NCBI RefSeq assembly: GCF_000701465.1
Contig: NZ_JNIY01000004.1
Span: forward strand, 434,001-498,000
From: Paraoerskovia marina DSM 21750
GTDB taxonomy: Bacteria > Actinomycetota > Actinomycetes > Actinomycetales > Cellulomonadaceae
Direction of reading: 5' to 3'
DNA length: 64,000 nucleotides
Below the pieces are notes generated by a model. The model was not told the DNA's origin, ran no database searches, and was given only the letters and a program-made list of their open reading frames with translations. Both the position numbers and the translations under genes were made by a program. Shown one piece after another: positions 36,301 to 44,452 of the stretch (positions are counted from its first letter, which is position 1; each line of letters begins with the position of its first letter).

Positions 36301-36606
36301 GAGAGCTATCTCGACGCCCGGTCCTCGACGGTGGAGGGCTTCGTCGCCCCGGGGGCCGCAGACCGTCGCGTGATCATCGCCGAGCACCCGGACGCCGGAT
36401 GGACCGCACACCTGGACGGCCGGGCCCTGACCGCGGTCGACGCGGACGGGGTGCAGGCCTTCGAGCTGGGTGCCGACGGCGGGCAGCTCGACATCGCGTA
36501 CGACTGGCCGTGGCGGCTGCCGTGGCTGGTCGGGACAGGACTGGTGCTCGTGGTGATCGGACTTCTCGCGCTCCCGGTCGCGCGACGGCGGGGGGTGGCC
36601 CGATGA
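33301..36606 (+). CDS. Very large GT2 glycosyltransferase / polytopic membrane protein
   Basis: A 1101-residue protein. Residues about 38-300 are a GT2 domain (VTAVVVTDGPSPFLSRTLAALAAQE, WLWVLHNDAAPAPDALARLL, VSLVGALVRRDVWEDLDG, DGLDLCRRVRLAGHRV). A basic linker follows, then roughly ten or more TM helices (about 400-790) and an extracytoplasmic C-terminal region closed by a final TM (LPWLVGTGLVLVVIGLLALPV). Similar actinobacterial proteins flank whiB2/manB. They probably glycosylate or export a wall glycan, but no substrate is known. Its stop overlaps the DUF5719 gene (ATGA), suggesting the two proteins work together. Confidence 0.85.
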   Translation: MTTSDMLGHSRAEDSTDAPYDAVAALTGAVPCVATVTAVVVTDGPSPFLSRTLAALAAQETSPHEIVVVDVGAADSTGDYDDLSLGQTRFVAAPGARTFGAAVSSALAEGSSYRWLWVLHNDAAPAPDALARLLDAVEHSSTVAVAGAKQVLWDDGETPRLLHVGITTSPLGRRMTGIQPGEIDQGQHDGRSDVLAVSLVGALVRRDVWEDLDGTDPELGPFGDGLDLCRRVRLAGHRVVVVPGAVVHHAQVTLRDRQVLTSGRHRHRDDDPSFRRRRRAELYQRLTWVRGYLMPVALLAMLLWGPVAAMYRLAIKQPRRAADEIVAPWLAATSTVAALRARSRRRRTSVIRRGALRPLEATWGDVLRARRDARLAWNERRRTRRAPTEIERAELRQLAVRRRTALSVVAVALVGLTAWIFGPVLGLLAAGGRLVGGSVLTAQSDLGDLWNAATGGWVSTGLGAAGPADPLLLSLVPLSAVLGLQASVNLLLTASLLLAGLGAWAAAGAATRSVWLRALAALVWTAAPPLLIGLGEGRLGAVLAHVMLPWVILGVVRTVGAQAVDRVAAVTPHEDEPAVETRTGSIGAAAAAALAFAVAVAAEPMLLPVGLLALVPVALTASVGRRLLLLVPLPAVLVSVPLLVEVVVTWTEGGWRLLAASPGVPVASAQVEPWQVLLGLPARPTPWFGLEDGAVGTAAGIAPYLLGASLVFGAVVALVRRGRTAGARVLWLLVVLGAVAALGAQLVTVAADVDGPVRGWPGVGASLVVAGLLGATLLALRGRRDGQAPEPVDRTRRARRVHGLVAAVVGTVGVVVPAATVWAWQSDVVDPSTGSVGELVATDSTVVPPVGRQMQQAPRQARVLTLQIADDGAVTYALLRADGSQLVDSSAAVHLRDVREAGADDGLADVVADLATAGSSQAPELLTHLGVGGVVVPEVEQSTRARSEMIARIDTVSGLERVTEGRSSVLWRVVAPEATRASDDLVGPAWARIEAGDGTVESYLDARSSTVEGFVAPGAADRRVIIAEHPDAGWTAHLDGRALTAVDADGVQAFELGADGGQLDIAYDWPWRLPWLVGTGLVLVVIGLLALPVARRRGVAR

Positions 36607-38129
36607 GGCGGCCCACGCGCACGACCGTGGTCTCCGCCGTCACCGGTGTCCTCGTGCTCGCCGGCGCCGGCGCCGTGGCGGCGTTCGGCGACGACGTCCC
36701 GCTGGACCCGCCCGGTCTGGCCGTCGAGCAGACGTCGATCACCGTCCCGCCCCTCGCTCGCACGCTCGTGTGCCCTGCGCAGGTACGGATGACCGACGAC
36801 GAGTCGGTCGGGGACAGTGCCTTCACCACCGAGCTGGACACGACGAGCGCGGCCGTCGCCGGCGTCGTCGGGGATGCTCCGGCCACCGCCGGAGCGCTCG
36901 GGGAGGACGGCGCCGACGTACCGCGCGGGGGCGGCGCGGCCGTCGTCGAGACCTCGCCCGCGACGTCGGCGTCGTGGATCACGATCGAGCCCGACGGCGG
37001 CGGTGACCTCGCCGCCGGAGCTGCACGGTCGACGACCACCACGGGTGACCTTCGCGGGCTCGCGGCAGGGGAGTGCCGGACCGCCGGCATCAGCCAGTGG
37101 CTCGTCGGGGGCAGCACCGAGGTCGGCAGCTCCTCGCAGCTCGTCCTCCAGAACCCGGGGACCACCCCGGCGGCGATCGCCGTGTCGGTGTGGGGGCCTG
37201 CCGGACGTGTGGCGGTGACGGGCTCGGACCGCTTCGTCGTGCCGCCCGGCGAGCAGATCGTCACGCTGCTCGAGGGCGGTGCGCCGGAGCAGCCGCGCAC
37301 CGTCGTCCACGTCGAGGCGGAGGGCGGCCTCGTCACGTCCTACCTGCAGCACTCCACGGTCGACGGGATCGTCGCCGCCGGCGTCGACCTCGTCACCCAG
37401 GGGGCGGAGCCCGCGACCGACCTGGTGGTGCCCGGGGTCGTGAGCCTCGGGGAGGATGTCGGGGCCGAGACCGAGCCCACCCTCCGTCTGCTGGCGCCGG
37501 AGGTCGACGCGACGGCCACGCTGACGCTCTACGGGCCCGACGGCGAACGCGCGGTCCCCGGCATCGAGTCGATCGACCTGCCGGCGGGCCGGGTGGTCGA
37601 CGTGGGGCTCGGAGGGCTCGAACCCGGCCCGTACACCGTCCGGGTCTCGGCCGACGAACCGGTCGTCGCCGGCGTCGAGCTTCTGCGCGACGGAGACCCG
37701 GACCCCGACTCGACCCGCGGCGGCGTCCAGGTCGACCGCGCGTGGATCTCGGCGCAGGCCGCCGGGACGACCGGCGGGACCGCGGCTATCCCCGACGGGA
37801 CCCGCGCGCGCGTCGTCGTCGCCGGCGAGCACGCCACCACGGCCACCCTTACGGGGTACGACGACGCGGGCGAGGTCGCCGGGACGAGCGACCTCTCGCT
37901 GGTCGCCGAGTCGTCCGTCGAGGTGCCGGTCTCCGGCCTCGGCGACGACGTCGCGCTCGTGACCGTGGAGGGAGCGACCTGGAACGTGCTCCTCGACGCC
38001 GGGGATCCTGCCCCGGACGCGGAGGACGGCGCCCCGGGCTCCCTCCTCTCGGCGCTCACGCCCGTGCCCGCCGGCGCCGGGCCGCAGGACGTCGTCGTCC
38101 GCGTCGACGAGACCGTCGGACAGGGCTGA
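36603..38129 (+). CDS. DUF5719 family secreted/membrane-anchored protein
   Basis: A 508-residue protein with one N-terminal hydrophobic segment (VVSAVTGVLVLAGAGAVAAF), hence an exported or signal-anchored protein. The rest is beta-rich with repeated VxGxxxLxExVG-like strands (LVVPGVVSLGEDVGAE, VELLRDGDPD, RVVVAGEHATTATLTGYDDAG). It matches the DUF5719 pattern, always found behind the large GT2/membrane protein in actinobacteria. Its ATG overlaps the preceding stop, so expression is coupled. A role as extracellular partner of that glycosyltransferase is inference. Confidence 0.8.
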   Translation: MRRPTRTTVVSAVTGVLVLAGAGAVAAFGDDVPLDPPGLAVEQTSITVPPLARTLVCPAQVRMTDDESVGDSAFTTELDTTSAAVAGVVGDAPATAGALGEDGADVPRGGGAAVVETSPATSASWITIEPDGGGDLAAGAARSTTTTGDLRGLAAGECRTAGISQWLVGGSTEVGSSSQLVLQNPGTTPAAIAVSVWGPAGRVAVTGSDRFVVPPGEQIVTLLEGGAPEQPRTVVHVEAEGGLVTSYLQHSTVDGIVAAGVDLVTQGAEPATDLVVPGVVSLGEDVGAETEPTLRLLAPEVDATATLTLYGPDGERAVPGIESIDLPAGRVVDVGLGGLEPGPYTVRVSADEPVVAGVELLRDGDPDPDSTRGGVQVDRAWISAQAAGTTGGTAAIPDGTRARVVVAGEHATTATLTGYDDAGEVAGTSDLSLVAESSVEVPVSGLGDDVALVTVEGATWNVLLDAGDPAPDAEDGAPGSLLSALTPVPAGAGPQDVVVRVDETVGQG

Positions 38130-38139
38130 GCCCGTTCGC

Positions 38140-38682
38140 CTACGGGTCCTCGCGCCCGAACATCGGGTCGATCTCCTCCGGCCTCCGGCCCAGGAGCTCG
38201 GCCACCTGCTGCACGACGACGTCGCTGACCATGTCGGCGAGGTCCGCCCGGCCGGTGGCGCGGCTCTCGATCGGACGACGGAAGACGACGATCCGTGCCG
38301 GCTGGCCCGACTCCGCGGGGTGGCACCGTCCGAGGCGGACACCGATCGGCTCCCACGGGTGCGGGTCCGAGGGCGGGACCGTCTCCACGGCGAACTCCGT
38401 ACCGCGCAGCTCGTCGCCCCAGGCGGCCTCCACCCGCTCGACCGCCGCCAGCACGTAGCCGTCGAACCGGTCGCTCCGGCTCAGGTGTGCCGGCACCGAC
38501 GGGGGGATCAACGGTCCGCGGACGCCTCGCCCACGACGGTCCCGCCGCCTGCGGGGGCCCGCGACCTCCGCCGGGACGACGTAGGCGAGGTCCGGCGACG
38601 GCTCGGCCCGCGCCGCCCACACGGGTGTCGACGGCCTGGGAGGCTCGGGCGACTGCTGCTGGCGTCGACGGAAGGAGGGCAC
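38140..38682 (-). CDS. Rv3259-like metallopeptidase-family protein with degenerate zinc motif
   Basis: A 180-residue protein annotated in relatives as a 'metallopeptidase family protein' (Zincin_1-like). The N-terminal ~55 residues are basic and Pro/Arg-rich. The domain shows RSDRFDGYVLAAVERVE, ELRGTEFAVETVPP, ARIVVFRRPIESRA and VSDVVVQQVAELLGRRPEEIDP. At the place where zincins have HExxH this protein reads VVQQVAELLG, without His or a catalytic Glu in place, so peptidase activity is doubtful. Position between whiB2 and manB genes is conserved. Function unknown. Confidence 0.7.
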   Translation of the reverse strand: MPSFRRRQQQSPEPPRPSTPVWAARAEPSPDLAYVVPAEVAGPRRRRDRRGRGVRGPLIPPSVPAHLSRSDRFDGYVLAAVERVEAAWGDELRGTEFAVETVPPSDPHPWEPIGVRLGRCHPAESGQPARIVVFRRPIESRATGRADLADMVSDVVVQQVAELLGRRPEEIDPMFGREDP

Positions 38683-38743
38683 GGACCGAGCCTAGGCCAG
38701 GTCCGTCCGGCGTGTGCGGGCAACGGCCGCTCCGCGAGGGGCG

Positions 38744-38749
38744 TATGGT
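38744..38749 (+). promoter_or_regulatory. -10 box of a probable leaderless promoter (DUF3499 gene)
   Basis: TATGGT is followed by 6 nt and the GTG at 38756. Confidence 0.5.
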
Positions 38750-38755
38750 CGGCCC

Positions 38756-39109
38756 GTGAAGTCGGTCCGTCAGTGTTCTCGCACCGCGTGCACCCGCGCC
38801 GCGGTCGCCACGCTCACCTATGTCTACGCGGACTCGACCGCCGTGCTCGGTCCCCTCGCGCACCTCGCCGAGCCGCACTCCTACGACCTATGCGCCGACC
38901 ACGCCGAGCGTCTGACAGCGCCCCGCGGATGGGAGGTCGTCCGCCTCTCTCCGGAGTTCGTCGAGTCAGGGCCCAGCCAGGACGACCTGTCGGCGCTCGC
39001 CGACGCGGTGCGCGAGGCCGGGATGCGGACCGACTCCCCGGAGCCGGAGAACGTGGCCGAGGTCGGTCGTCGAGGACACCTGCGGGTGCTGCGCGCCGAC
39101 GGCTCCTGA
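38756..39109 (+). CDS. DUF3499 family small zinc-ribbon-like protein
   Basis: A 117-residue protein conserved in actinobacteria (Rv3258c-like). Potential metal ligands are C7 and C12 (RQCSRTACTRAA) and C46 with H49 (YDLCADHAERL), a treble-clef or zinc-ribbon arrangement. The C-terminal half is acidic and variable. It lies 24 bp before manB. Start GTG 38756 has no Shine-Dalgarno but a -10 box 6 nt upstream. Function unknown. Confidence 0.85.
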   Translation: MKSVRQCSRTACTRAAVATLTYVYADSTAVLGPLAHLAEPHSYDLCADHAERLTAPRGWEVVRLSPEFVESGPSQDDLSALADAVREAGMRTDSPEPENVAEVGRRGHLRVLRADGS

Positions 39110-39121
39110 CCCACGCACGGA

Positions 39122-39127
39122 TAGGGT
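39122..39127 (+). promoter_or_regulatory. -10 box of a probable leaderless promoter (manB)
   Basis: TAGGGT is followed by 6 nt and the GTG at 39134. Confidence 0.5.
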
Positions 39128-39133
39128 GGGTGC

Positions 39134-40612
39134 GTGAGCGACCTGACGCAGATCATCAAGGCCTACGACGTGCGCGGCGTCGTCCCCGACCAGTGGGACG
39201 CGGAGGTCGCCCGCGCCATCGGTGCCGCGTTCGCGCGTGCGGTGGTGATCCCGGAGTGGGCGCACATTCCCGCGGACGGTGAACCCGCCGAGCCCGCCGA
39301 CCGCCCCGGCATCGTGATCGGGCAGGACATGCGCGAGTCCGGGGACGCCCTCGTCGAGGCGTTCGCCGACGGCGTGGTGTCCGCGGGAGTCGACGTCGTG
39401 CGTATCGGTCTCTGCTCCACCGACGGGCTCTACCACGCCGCCGGGGTCCTGGAGCGTCCGGGGGCGATGTTCACGGCGAGCCACAACCCGGCGCAGTACA
39501 ACGGGATCAAGATGTGTCGCGCCGGTGCCCGCCCGGTCGGACTCGCGTCCGGGCTCGCCGAGGTGCGGCGGCTCGCGCAGGAGTACCTCGACTCCGGGTT
39601 CCCCGCGCCGTCGCCGACGCCCGGTGCCGTCGGCCACCGCGAGATGCTCGCGGAGTATGCGGCGTATCTGCGCGCGCTCGTCGACATCCGCGGGATCCGC
39701 CCGCTCAAGGTCGTCGTCGACGCCGGCAACGGGATGGCCGGCCTGACCGCGCCCGCCGTCCTGGGCGACGCGGCCGGCCTCGACCCTCTGCCGCTCGACG
39801 TCGTCCCGCTGTACTGGGAGCTCGACGGCTCCTTCCCGAACCACGAGGCGAACCCGCTCGAGCCGAAGAACCTCGAGGACCTTCGCGCCGCCGTCGTCGA
39901 GCACGACGCCGACCTCGGTCTGGCGTTCGACGGGGACGCGGACCGGTGCTTCGTCGTCGACGAGCACGGCGACCCGGTCTCGCCGTCCGCCGTGACGGCC
40001 CTCGTCGGCCTCCGCGAGGTCGAGCGCGAGAAGGCCGAGGGGCGCACCCCCACGGTGATCCACAACCTGATCACCTCGCGGGCGGTCCCCGACTTCCTCG
40101 GTGCCGCGGGTGCTCGCGTCGTCCGCACGCGCGTCGGGCACTCGTTCATCAAGGCCGAGATGGCGGACAACGACGCCGTGTTCGGAGGAGAGCACAGCGC
40201 TCACTACTACTTCCGCGACTTCTTCTTCGCCGACACGGGCATGCTCGCCGCCCTGCACGTCCTCGCTGCGCTCGGCGAGCAGCCCCACGCGCTCTCCGAC
40301 CTCGCCGAGATGTACGAGCCGTACGTGTCCTCGGGGGAGATCAACTCGACGGTCGACGACGTCGTCGCGGCACGAGAGCGTGTCGTCGACGCCTACGTGA
40401 CGAACCCCGGGGGCGGGGAGGTCGAGGTCGACGAGCTCGACGGGCTGACCGTCTCGCACTGGGACTCCCACCCGCAGTGGTGGTTCAACCTCCGCGCCTC
40501 CAACACCGAACCCTTGCTGCGGCTCAACGTGGAGGCGGCCGACGAGGACATCATGATCAAGGTGCGCGACGACGTCCTGTCGCTCGTGCGAGCCACCACC
40601 GACGAGAACTGA
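39134..40612 (+). CDS. manB: Phosphomannomutase/phosphoglucomutase
   Basis: A 492-residue alpha-D-phosphohexomutase that interconverts mannose-6-P and mannose-1-P (possibly also glucose phosphates), feeding GDP-mannose synthesis. All four active-site loops are visible: TASHNPAQYNGIK (phosphoserine), the metal loop AFDGDADRCF, the sugar-binding GGEHSAHYYF and phosphate-binding RASNTEPLLRLN. It is followed after 8 bp by the Trm112-like gene. Relatives usually have manA nearby; it is not in this window. Confidence 0.96.
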   Translation: MSDLTQIIKAYDVRGVVPDQWDAEVARAIGAAFARAVVIPEWAHIPADGEPAEPADRPGIVIGQDMRESGDALVEAFADGVVSAGVDVVRIGLCSTDGLYHAAGVLERPGAMFTASHNPAQYNGIKMCRAGARPVGLASGLAEVRRLAQEYLDSGFPAPSPTPGAVGHREMLAEYAAYLRALVDIRGIRPLKVVVDAGNGMAGLTAPAVLGDAAGLDPLPLDVVPLYWELDGSFPNHEANPLEPKNLEDLRAAVVEHDADLGLAFDGDADRCFVVDEHGDPVSPSAVTALVGLREVEREKAEGRTPTVIHNLITSRAVPDFLGAAGARVVRTRVGHSFIKAEMADNDAVFGGEHSAHYYFRDFFFADTGMLAALHVLAALGEQPHALSDLAEMYEPYVSSGEINSTVDDVVAARERVVDAYVTNPGGGEVEVDELDGLTVSHWDSHPQWWFNLRASNTEPLLRLNVEAADEDIMIKVRDDVLSLVRATTDEN

Positions 40613-40620
40613 GGACCACG

Positions 40621-40809
40621 ATGACCGAGAACGTCGACCCCTGGGTCATGGACATCCTGCGCTGCCCTGTCACGGGTGCCACGCTCGTCCCCGCCACCGG
40701 GCCCGACGGCTCACCGGAGCTGCGCTCGACCGACCCCGACCGCCCGCTGGCGTACCCCGTCCGCGACGGGATCCCCGTGCTCCTCGAGACGGACGCGCGG
40801 GAGCTCTGA
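40621..40809 (+). CDS. Trm112-like small protein
   Basis: A 62-residue protein with the Trm112 fold signature: WVMDILRCPVTGATLVP at the start and LAYPVRDGIPVLLETDA at the end, the last block being the conserved YPVxxGIPxLL. Only one Cys of the usual zinc set remains. Trm112 proteins activate methyltransferases or act as small chaperone-like subunits; the partner here is unknown. It is tightly packed between manB and the GlfT2-like gene, whose GTG follows its stop codon without a gap. Confidence 0.88.
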   Translation: MTENVDPWVMDILRCPVTGATLVPATGPDGSPELRSTDPDRPLAYPVRDGIPVLLETDAREL

Positions 40810-42480
40810 GTGCCGCACACCGATCTCCAGCGGCTCCAGCTGCCGCGCGACGGCGAGGACCGGTCCACGGATCTCTACTGGCGCGGAGAGTCGGTGACGC
40901 GCGACGGTGACGCACTCCTCGTACCCGCCGGCGGCACGCTCGACCTCGGGACCTGGTTCAACGCCGCTCCCGTCGGCTGGTGGCGGTCCCTCCTCGGGTC
41001 CGGGCACCTGCGCCTGCGCGTGCGCGGCCGCGGGGCCCTGACCGTCTTCGCCGGGACGGCAGGGCGGACGCCGACCACCGGGACGCGAGACGTCGTCGGG
41101 CGCTACGACCTCGACGGCACCCGCGAGCTTCATCTCCCGCGGACCGAGGGCACTGACTGGTACTGGATCGCGCTCGAGGGGGGCGCCGACGGCGGACGGC
41201 TCGAGGCCGTCGAGTGGGCGTCGGGCGGGGGACTCGGCCGCAACCGGGGCCGGGCGACCCGGGTCACCGTCGTCTCACCGACCTATCGCCGCGAGACCGA
41301 CTGTCTCGAGCAGGTCGTCCGGCTGCTGGACCCCGCGCTCGCCGAGACCGTCGGTCATGTCGTCGTCGTCGACCAGGGCGACTCGCTCCGGGCGGCCGAC
41401 ACGCACGGCGTGCTCGACGACGCGAGAGTCGTCCTGATCGAGCAGCCCAACCTCGGTGGTTCGGGAGGGTACGGGCGAGGCATGCGCGAGTCGCTCCGCT
41501 GGCCCGACGACCCCGTACTTCTCCTCGACGACGACGCCGAGATCGCCGGCGAGTCCCTCCGGCGGCTGCACGCACTCTCGATGCAGACGCGGGAACCCAC
41601 GATCCTCGGGACCGGACTCGTCTCGGCCGAGGACGGCACCACGCTCGAGGCACTGGCCGAGAAGGTCGACCGGCGCACCTTCCACTGGGGCGCGGCCGAC
41701 TGCGTCGCGTCCGAGCCCGTCGACACCGGCTCACCGGACCGGTGGTCCTTCACCCACGCGTCCGACCGCGCCGAGTACACCGGCTGGTGGGGGACCTTCC
41801 TCCCGGCCGGCACCGTGGCACGGCTCGGACTGCCCGCCCCCTACTTCCTCAAGTGGGACGACGCCGAGTACGGGCTGCGTGCCCGGCGTGCAGGGGTCTT
41901 GGTCGCCGCCGTGCCGGGCATCAACGTCTGGCACCCGACCTGGGCCGCCAAGGGGTCTCTCTCGTCGTGGTCCTCCTGGCCCATGCACCGCAACCGGCTC
42001 GCGACTGCCGCGGCCTACGGGTCCGGCCGCGGGGTCGTGCGCGACTCCCTGCTGCACCAGGTCAAGCACGTTCTCTCGCTGCAGTACACGACCGTCGAGC
42101 TCTGGAACGCGGCGCTCGCGGAGGTTCTCGACGGACCGGGCTGGATGTCCGGCGACCTGACCGCCGTCCGGCCGCGGGCGCAGGCGCTCCTCGACGAGCT
42201 GCCGCCCGCGCGCAGCGTGCCCGACGGAGGTCGGGTCGTGCGCCTCCCGTCCCCGGCGGAGTTCGGCTGGCGCGACGGCCTGCGAGCGTCGGCGGTCGTC
42301 TTCGAGGACGGTTCTGCGCCGCTCGTCCGTGACCGCGCGCGGGCACGGAGGTTGCTGTCGACGACGTTGAGGCTCCACGGGCGAGCACTGCGGCGTTGGC
42401 GCTCGCTACGGTCCGCGTACGCCGCCGCGCTGCCGCAGGAGGCGGCTGCCGAGGCGTGGGAGGCGCGGTTCGATGGCTGA
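40810..42480 (+). CDS. GlfT2-like galactofuranosyltransferase
   Basis: A 556-residue protein with the two-part layout of GlfT2. An N-terminal beta-sandwich (about 1-150: DLYWRGESVTRDGDALLVPAGGTLDLGTWFNA) precedes a GT-A domain with VVSPTYRRETDCLEQVV, NLGGSGGYGRGM, the DDD metal triad (residues 240-242 in LLLDDDAEI) and WDDAEYGLR. The C-terminal ~170 residues are helical. GlfT2 polymerises Galf from UDP-Galf onto a lipid-linked acceptor, which fits glf and the GlfT1-like gene at 29-32 kb. In non-mycolate actinobacteria the product would be a galactan-type wall polysaccharide rather than arabinogalactan. Confidence 0.87.
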   Translation: MPHTDLQRLQLPRDGEDRSTDLYWRGESVTRDGDALLVPAGGTLDLGTWFNAAPVGWWRSLLGSGHLRLRVRGRGALTVFAGTAGRTPTTGTRDVVGRYDLDGTRELHLPRTEGTDWYWIALEGGADGGRLEAVEWASGGGLGRNRGRATRVTVVSPTYRRETDCLEQVVRLLDPALAETVGHVVVVDQGDSLRAADTHGVLDDARVVLIEQPNLGGSGGYGRGMRESLRWPDDPVLLLDDDAEIAGESLRRLHALSMQTREPTILGTGLVSAEDGTTLEALAEKVDRRTFHWGAADCVASEPVDTGSPDRWSFTHASDRAEYTGWWGTFLPAGTVARLGLPAPYFLKWDDAEYGLRARRAGVLVAAVPGINVWHPTWAAKGSLSSWSSWPMHRNRLATAAAYGSGRGVVRDSLLHQVKHVLSLQYTTVELWNAALAEVLDGPGWMSGDLTAVRPRAQALLDELPPARSVPDGGRVVRLPSPAEFGWRDGLRASAVVFEDGSAPLVRDRARARRLLSTTLRLHGRALRRWRSLRSAYAAALPQEAAAEAWEARFDG

Positions 42481-42499
42481 CCTCGGCGGGCGAGTCTGA

Positions 42500-44362
42500 C
42501 TAACCGATGGAACTGACCCACGCCGCCGGGAGGCTGCCATGGGTCGTCGCCCGTCCGAGTCGAACGCGAAGCGAGTCGGACTTACCCGAGATCGTCGACG
42601 TCGCACCGGTGCTCGACCGGGCGGTCAGAGCCATCATCGTGCCTCCGGACGACTTCTTCGAGACCGAGATCGACGCGACGTCGGAGAGCCCGAAAAGTGA
42701 CCGCGCCGAGGACTGAGTGATGGTCCGGGTCCAGGAGGCCATCGAGTTGCCGGGCGCGCTCAGGCTCCACGGGTCGGCCACGCTGCGTTCGTACGGAACG
42801 ACAGAGCTCCACACGTCTTCGCTGTTGACGGTCCGACCGCCGGACGAGGAGAAGTAGTGGGTGACCACAGGCTTGCCGCCGTACGTGAGGAGAAGCGCGT
42901 TGGTCGACGACTTGACCGTGTCGTTCACCGCCGCCTTCCAGATCTTCCCGTAGTACGCGTTCGTCCCCTCGTTCTCCTTGACCCAACCGCTGAACTGTTG
43001 GTCGCGGACGTCATCGACCACCTGGCATGCGCACGCTGTCTTCATCGTCTGGGCCATCGCGTAACTTCGCGCCGCAATGGCCTGAGCCGCTAGTGCCGAG
43101 CGGTCAGACGTGCCCCAGGACGACGGCATTTCGGCGATCCCATAGAGATACTCGGTGTTGAGAAGAAGGTTGTTGACGACGTTGATTCGCCCATTGATTT
43201 CGCTCACTGTCAACTGACCGTGACGGTAGATGCCGTGCGTGCCTGGTATGGAAATGGTTGCCTTGGTGCCACTCGAGCTGAGGTAACGGGTCCCGGACCA
43301 CTGAAGGGCAACGCCCGACCGGTCGTAGTAGGCCTTGCCGTTGACCCAAGCCTTTGTCCTGCCGTCCGACATGGCTCGCCATGCAATGGTCGTCCGCCCA
43401 GAGCCCGATGTCAGGGTCGTTCCGCTCGACGACCTGAGACGCCAGGTTCCGCCGGACACCGTCGTCGTCGTCGTTGACTTCTCGTCCGAGTACTGCCCCT
43501 TGGAGTACCCGTAGGGCTCGGGGCCGAAGACTTGGACTGCCACGTTGCGTTCCGTGGATCGCCACGACGCGTCCGAACCGCTGTAGTAGTGCTCGAGGAT
43601 GGTCGTTGCCTGCCGCCCCGCTAGGGCTTGGGCATACGCACCGTACTGCGACATTCCGACACCGTGTCCGAAACCGGAACCGCGGATCGTGAACGACGAG
43701 GGGACGCCGGTGACCTTGACGTTGAAGGTGCTGGATATTGCCGAGCCGTTGTAGTTTCGTATCCGGTACTTCGTCGTTCCCTTGGGGTAGATCGTTCGTT
43801 TGCCCCAACCGTCCTTGATGGTGATGGGTGCGGCGTCGACCCATTTGCCGCCGGAGTACTTCTGGAGCATGACTGTCGCGGCGGCGACGTTGGTCCCAGA
43901 TTTTGTGTATCGACTGTGCACGACGGTGGTGCCGCCTGGGGAGATTGTCGTCGGACCGGTGATCTTGCCCGTCACGGCAGCAGACCGCACGGTGACGTTG
44001 AAGCTGCTGGATATTGCCGACCCGTCGTAGTTTCGTATCCGGTACCTCGTCGTTCCCTTGGGGTAGATCGTTCGTTTGCCCCAACCGTCCTTGATGATGA
44101 TGGGCGCAGCGTCGACCCATTTGCCGCCGGAGTACTTCTGGAGCATGACGGTCGCGGCGGCGACGTTGGTCCCAGATTTTGTGTATCGACTGTGCACGAC
44201 GGTGGTGCCGCCTGGGGAGATTGTCGTCGGACCGGTGATCTCGCCCGTCACCGCGGGCGTTCGAGACGCCGCCTCCGCACCTGTCGCTCCCGGCAGGAAC
44301 GCAAGGCAGAGCGCGAGGACCAGCGCGGCCGCACCTGCCCGGTGCGTGTTGGCGAAGAACAT
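42500..44362 (-). CDS. Secreted SpoIID/LytB-domain protein with duplicated N-terminal module
   Basis: A 620-residue exported protein with a signal peptide cleaved near residue 32 (GAEAAS). Residues about 38-216 hold two nearly identical 92-residue beta modules (GPTTISPGGTTVVHSRYTKS in each). Residues about 225-615 are the SpoIID/LytB domain: GSGFGHGVGMSQYGAYAQA, YLYGIAEMPSSWG, ALAAQAIAARSYAMAQ and HYFSSSGGRT. SpoIID of sporulators is a lytic transglycosylase on denuded glycan strands; this protein is a vegetative wall-associated relative. Codon GC is lower than in flanking genes, hinting at transfer. It faces the GlfT2-like gene and opens the accessory island. Confidence 0.88.
   Translation of the reverse strand: MFFANTHRAGAAALVLALCLAFLPGATGAEAASRTPAVTGEITGPTTISPGGTTVVHSRYTKSGTNVAAATVMLQKYSGGKWVDAAPIIIKDGWGKRTIYPKGTTRYRIRNYDGSAISSSFNVTVRSAAVTGKITGPTTISPGGTTVVHSRYTKSGTNVAAATVMLQKYSGGKWVDAAPITIKDGWGKRTIYPKGTTKYRIRNYNGSAISSTFNVKVTGVPSSFTIRGSGFGHGVGMSQYGAYAQALAGRQATTILEHYYSGSDASWRSTERNVAVQVFGPEPYGYSKGQYSDEKSTTTTTVSGGTWRLRSSSGTTLTSGSGRTTIAWRAMSDGRTKAWVNGKAYYDRSGVALQWSGTRYLSSSGTKATISIPGTHGIYRHGQLTVSEINGRINVVNNLLLNTEYLYGIAEMPSSWGTSDRSALAAQAIAARSYAMAQTMKTACACQVVDDVRDQQFSGWVKENEGTNAYYGKIWKAAVNDTVKSSTNALLLTYGGKPVVTHYFSSSGGRTVNSEDVWSSVVPYERSVADPWSLSAPGNSMASWTRTITQSSARSLFGLSDVASISVSKKSSGGTMMALTARSSTGATSTISGKSDSLRVRLGRATTHGSLPAAWVSSIG
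43706..44257 (-). repeat. 276-bp tandem duplication inside the SpoIID-domain gene
   Basis: Two adjacent 276-bp units (about 43982-44257 and 43706-43981) are nearly identical at DNA level, differing at only a handful of bases. They encode two 92-residue modules. The high identity points to a recent duplication or ongoing gene conversion; unit borders are approximate. Confidence 0.85.
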
Positions 44363-44452
44363 CTAGCAAGTGTGCACACGGTCCCGGCAGGCTGCACTCG
44401 GGAGAGGACTCCCGCCCTACAATGAGCGCATCGTCAACGGAGGTAATTGAAG

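Noticed and set aside
43706-44257. CRISPR-like or satellite array
   Set aside because: Only two long, directly adjacent in-frame coding units without spacers; it is a domain duplication.
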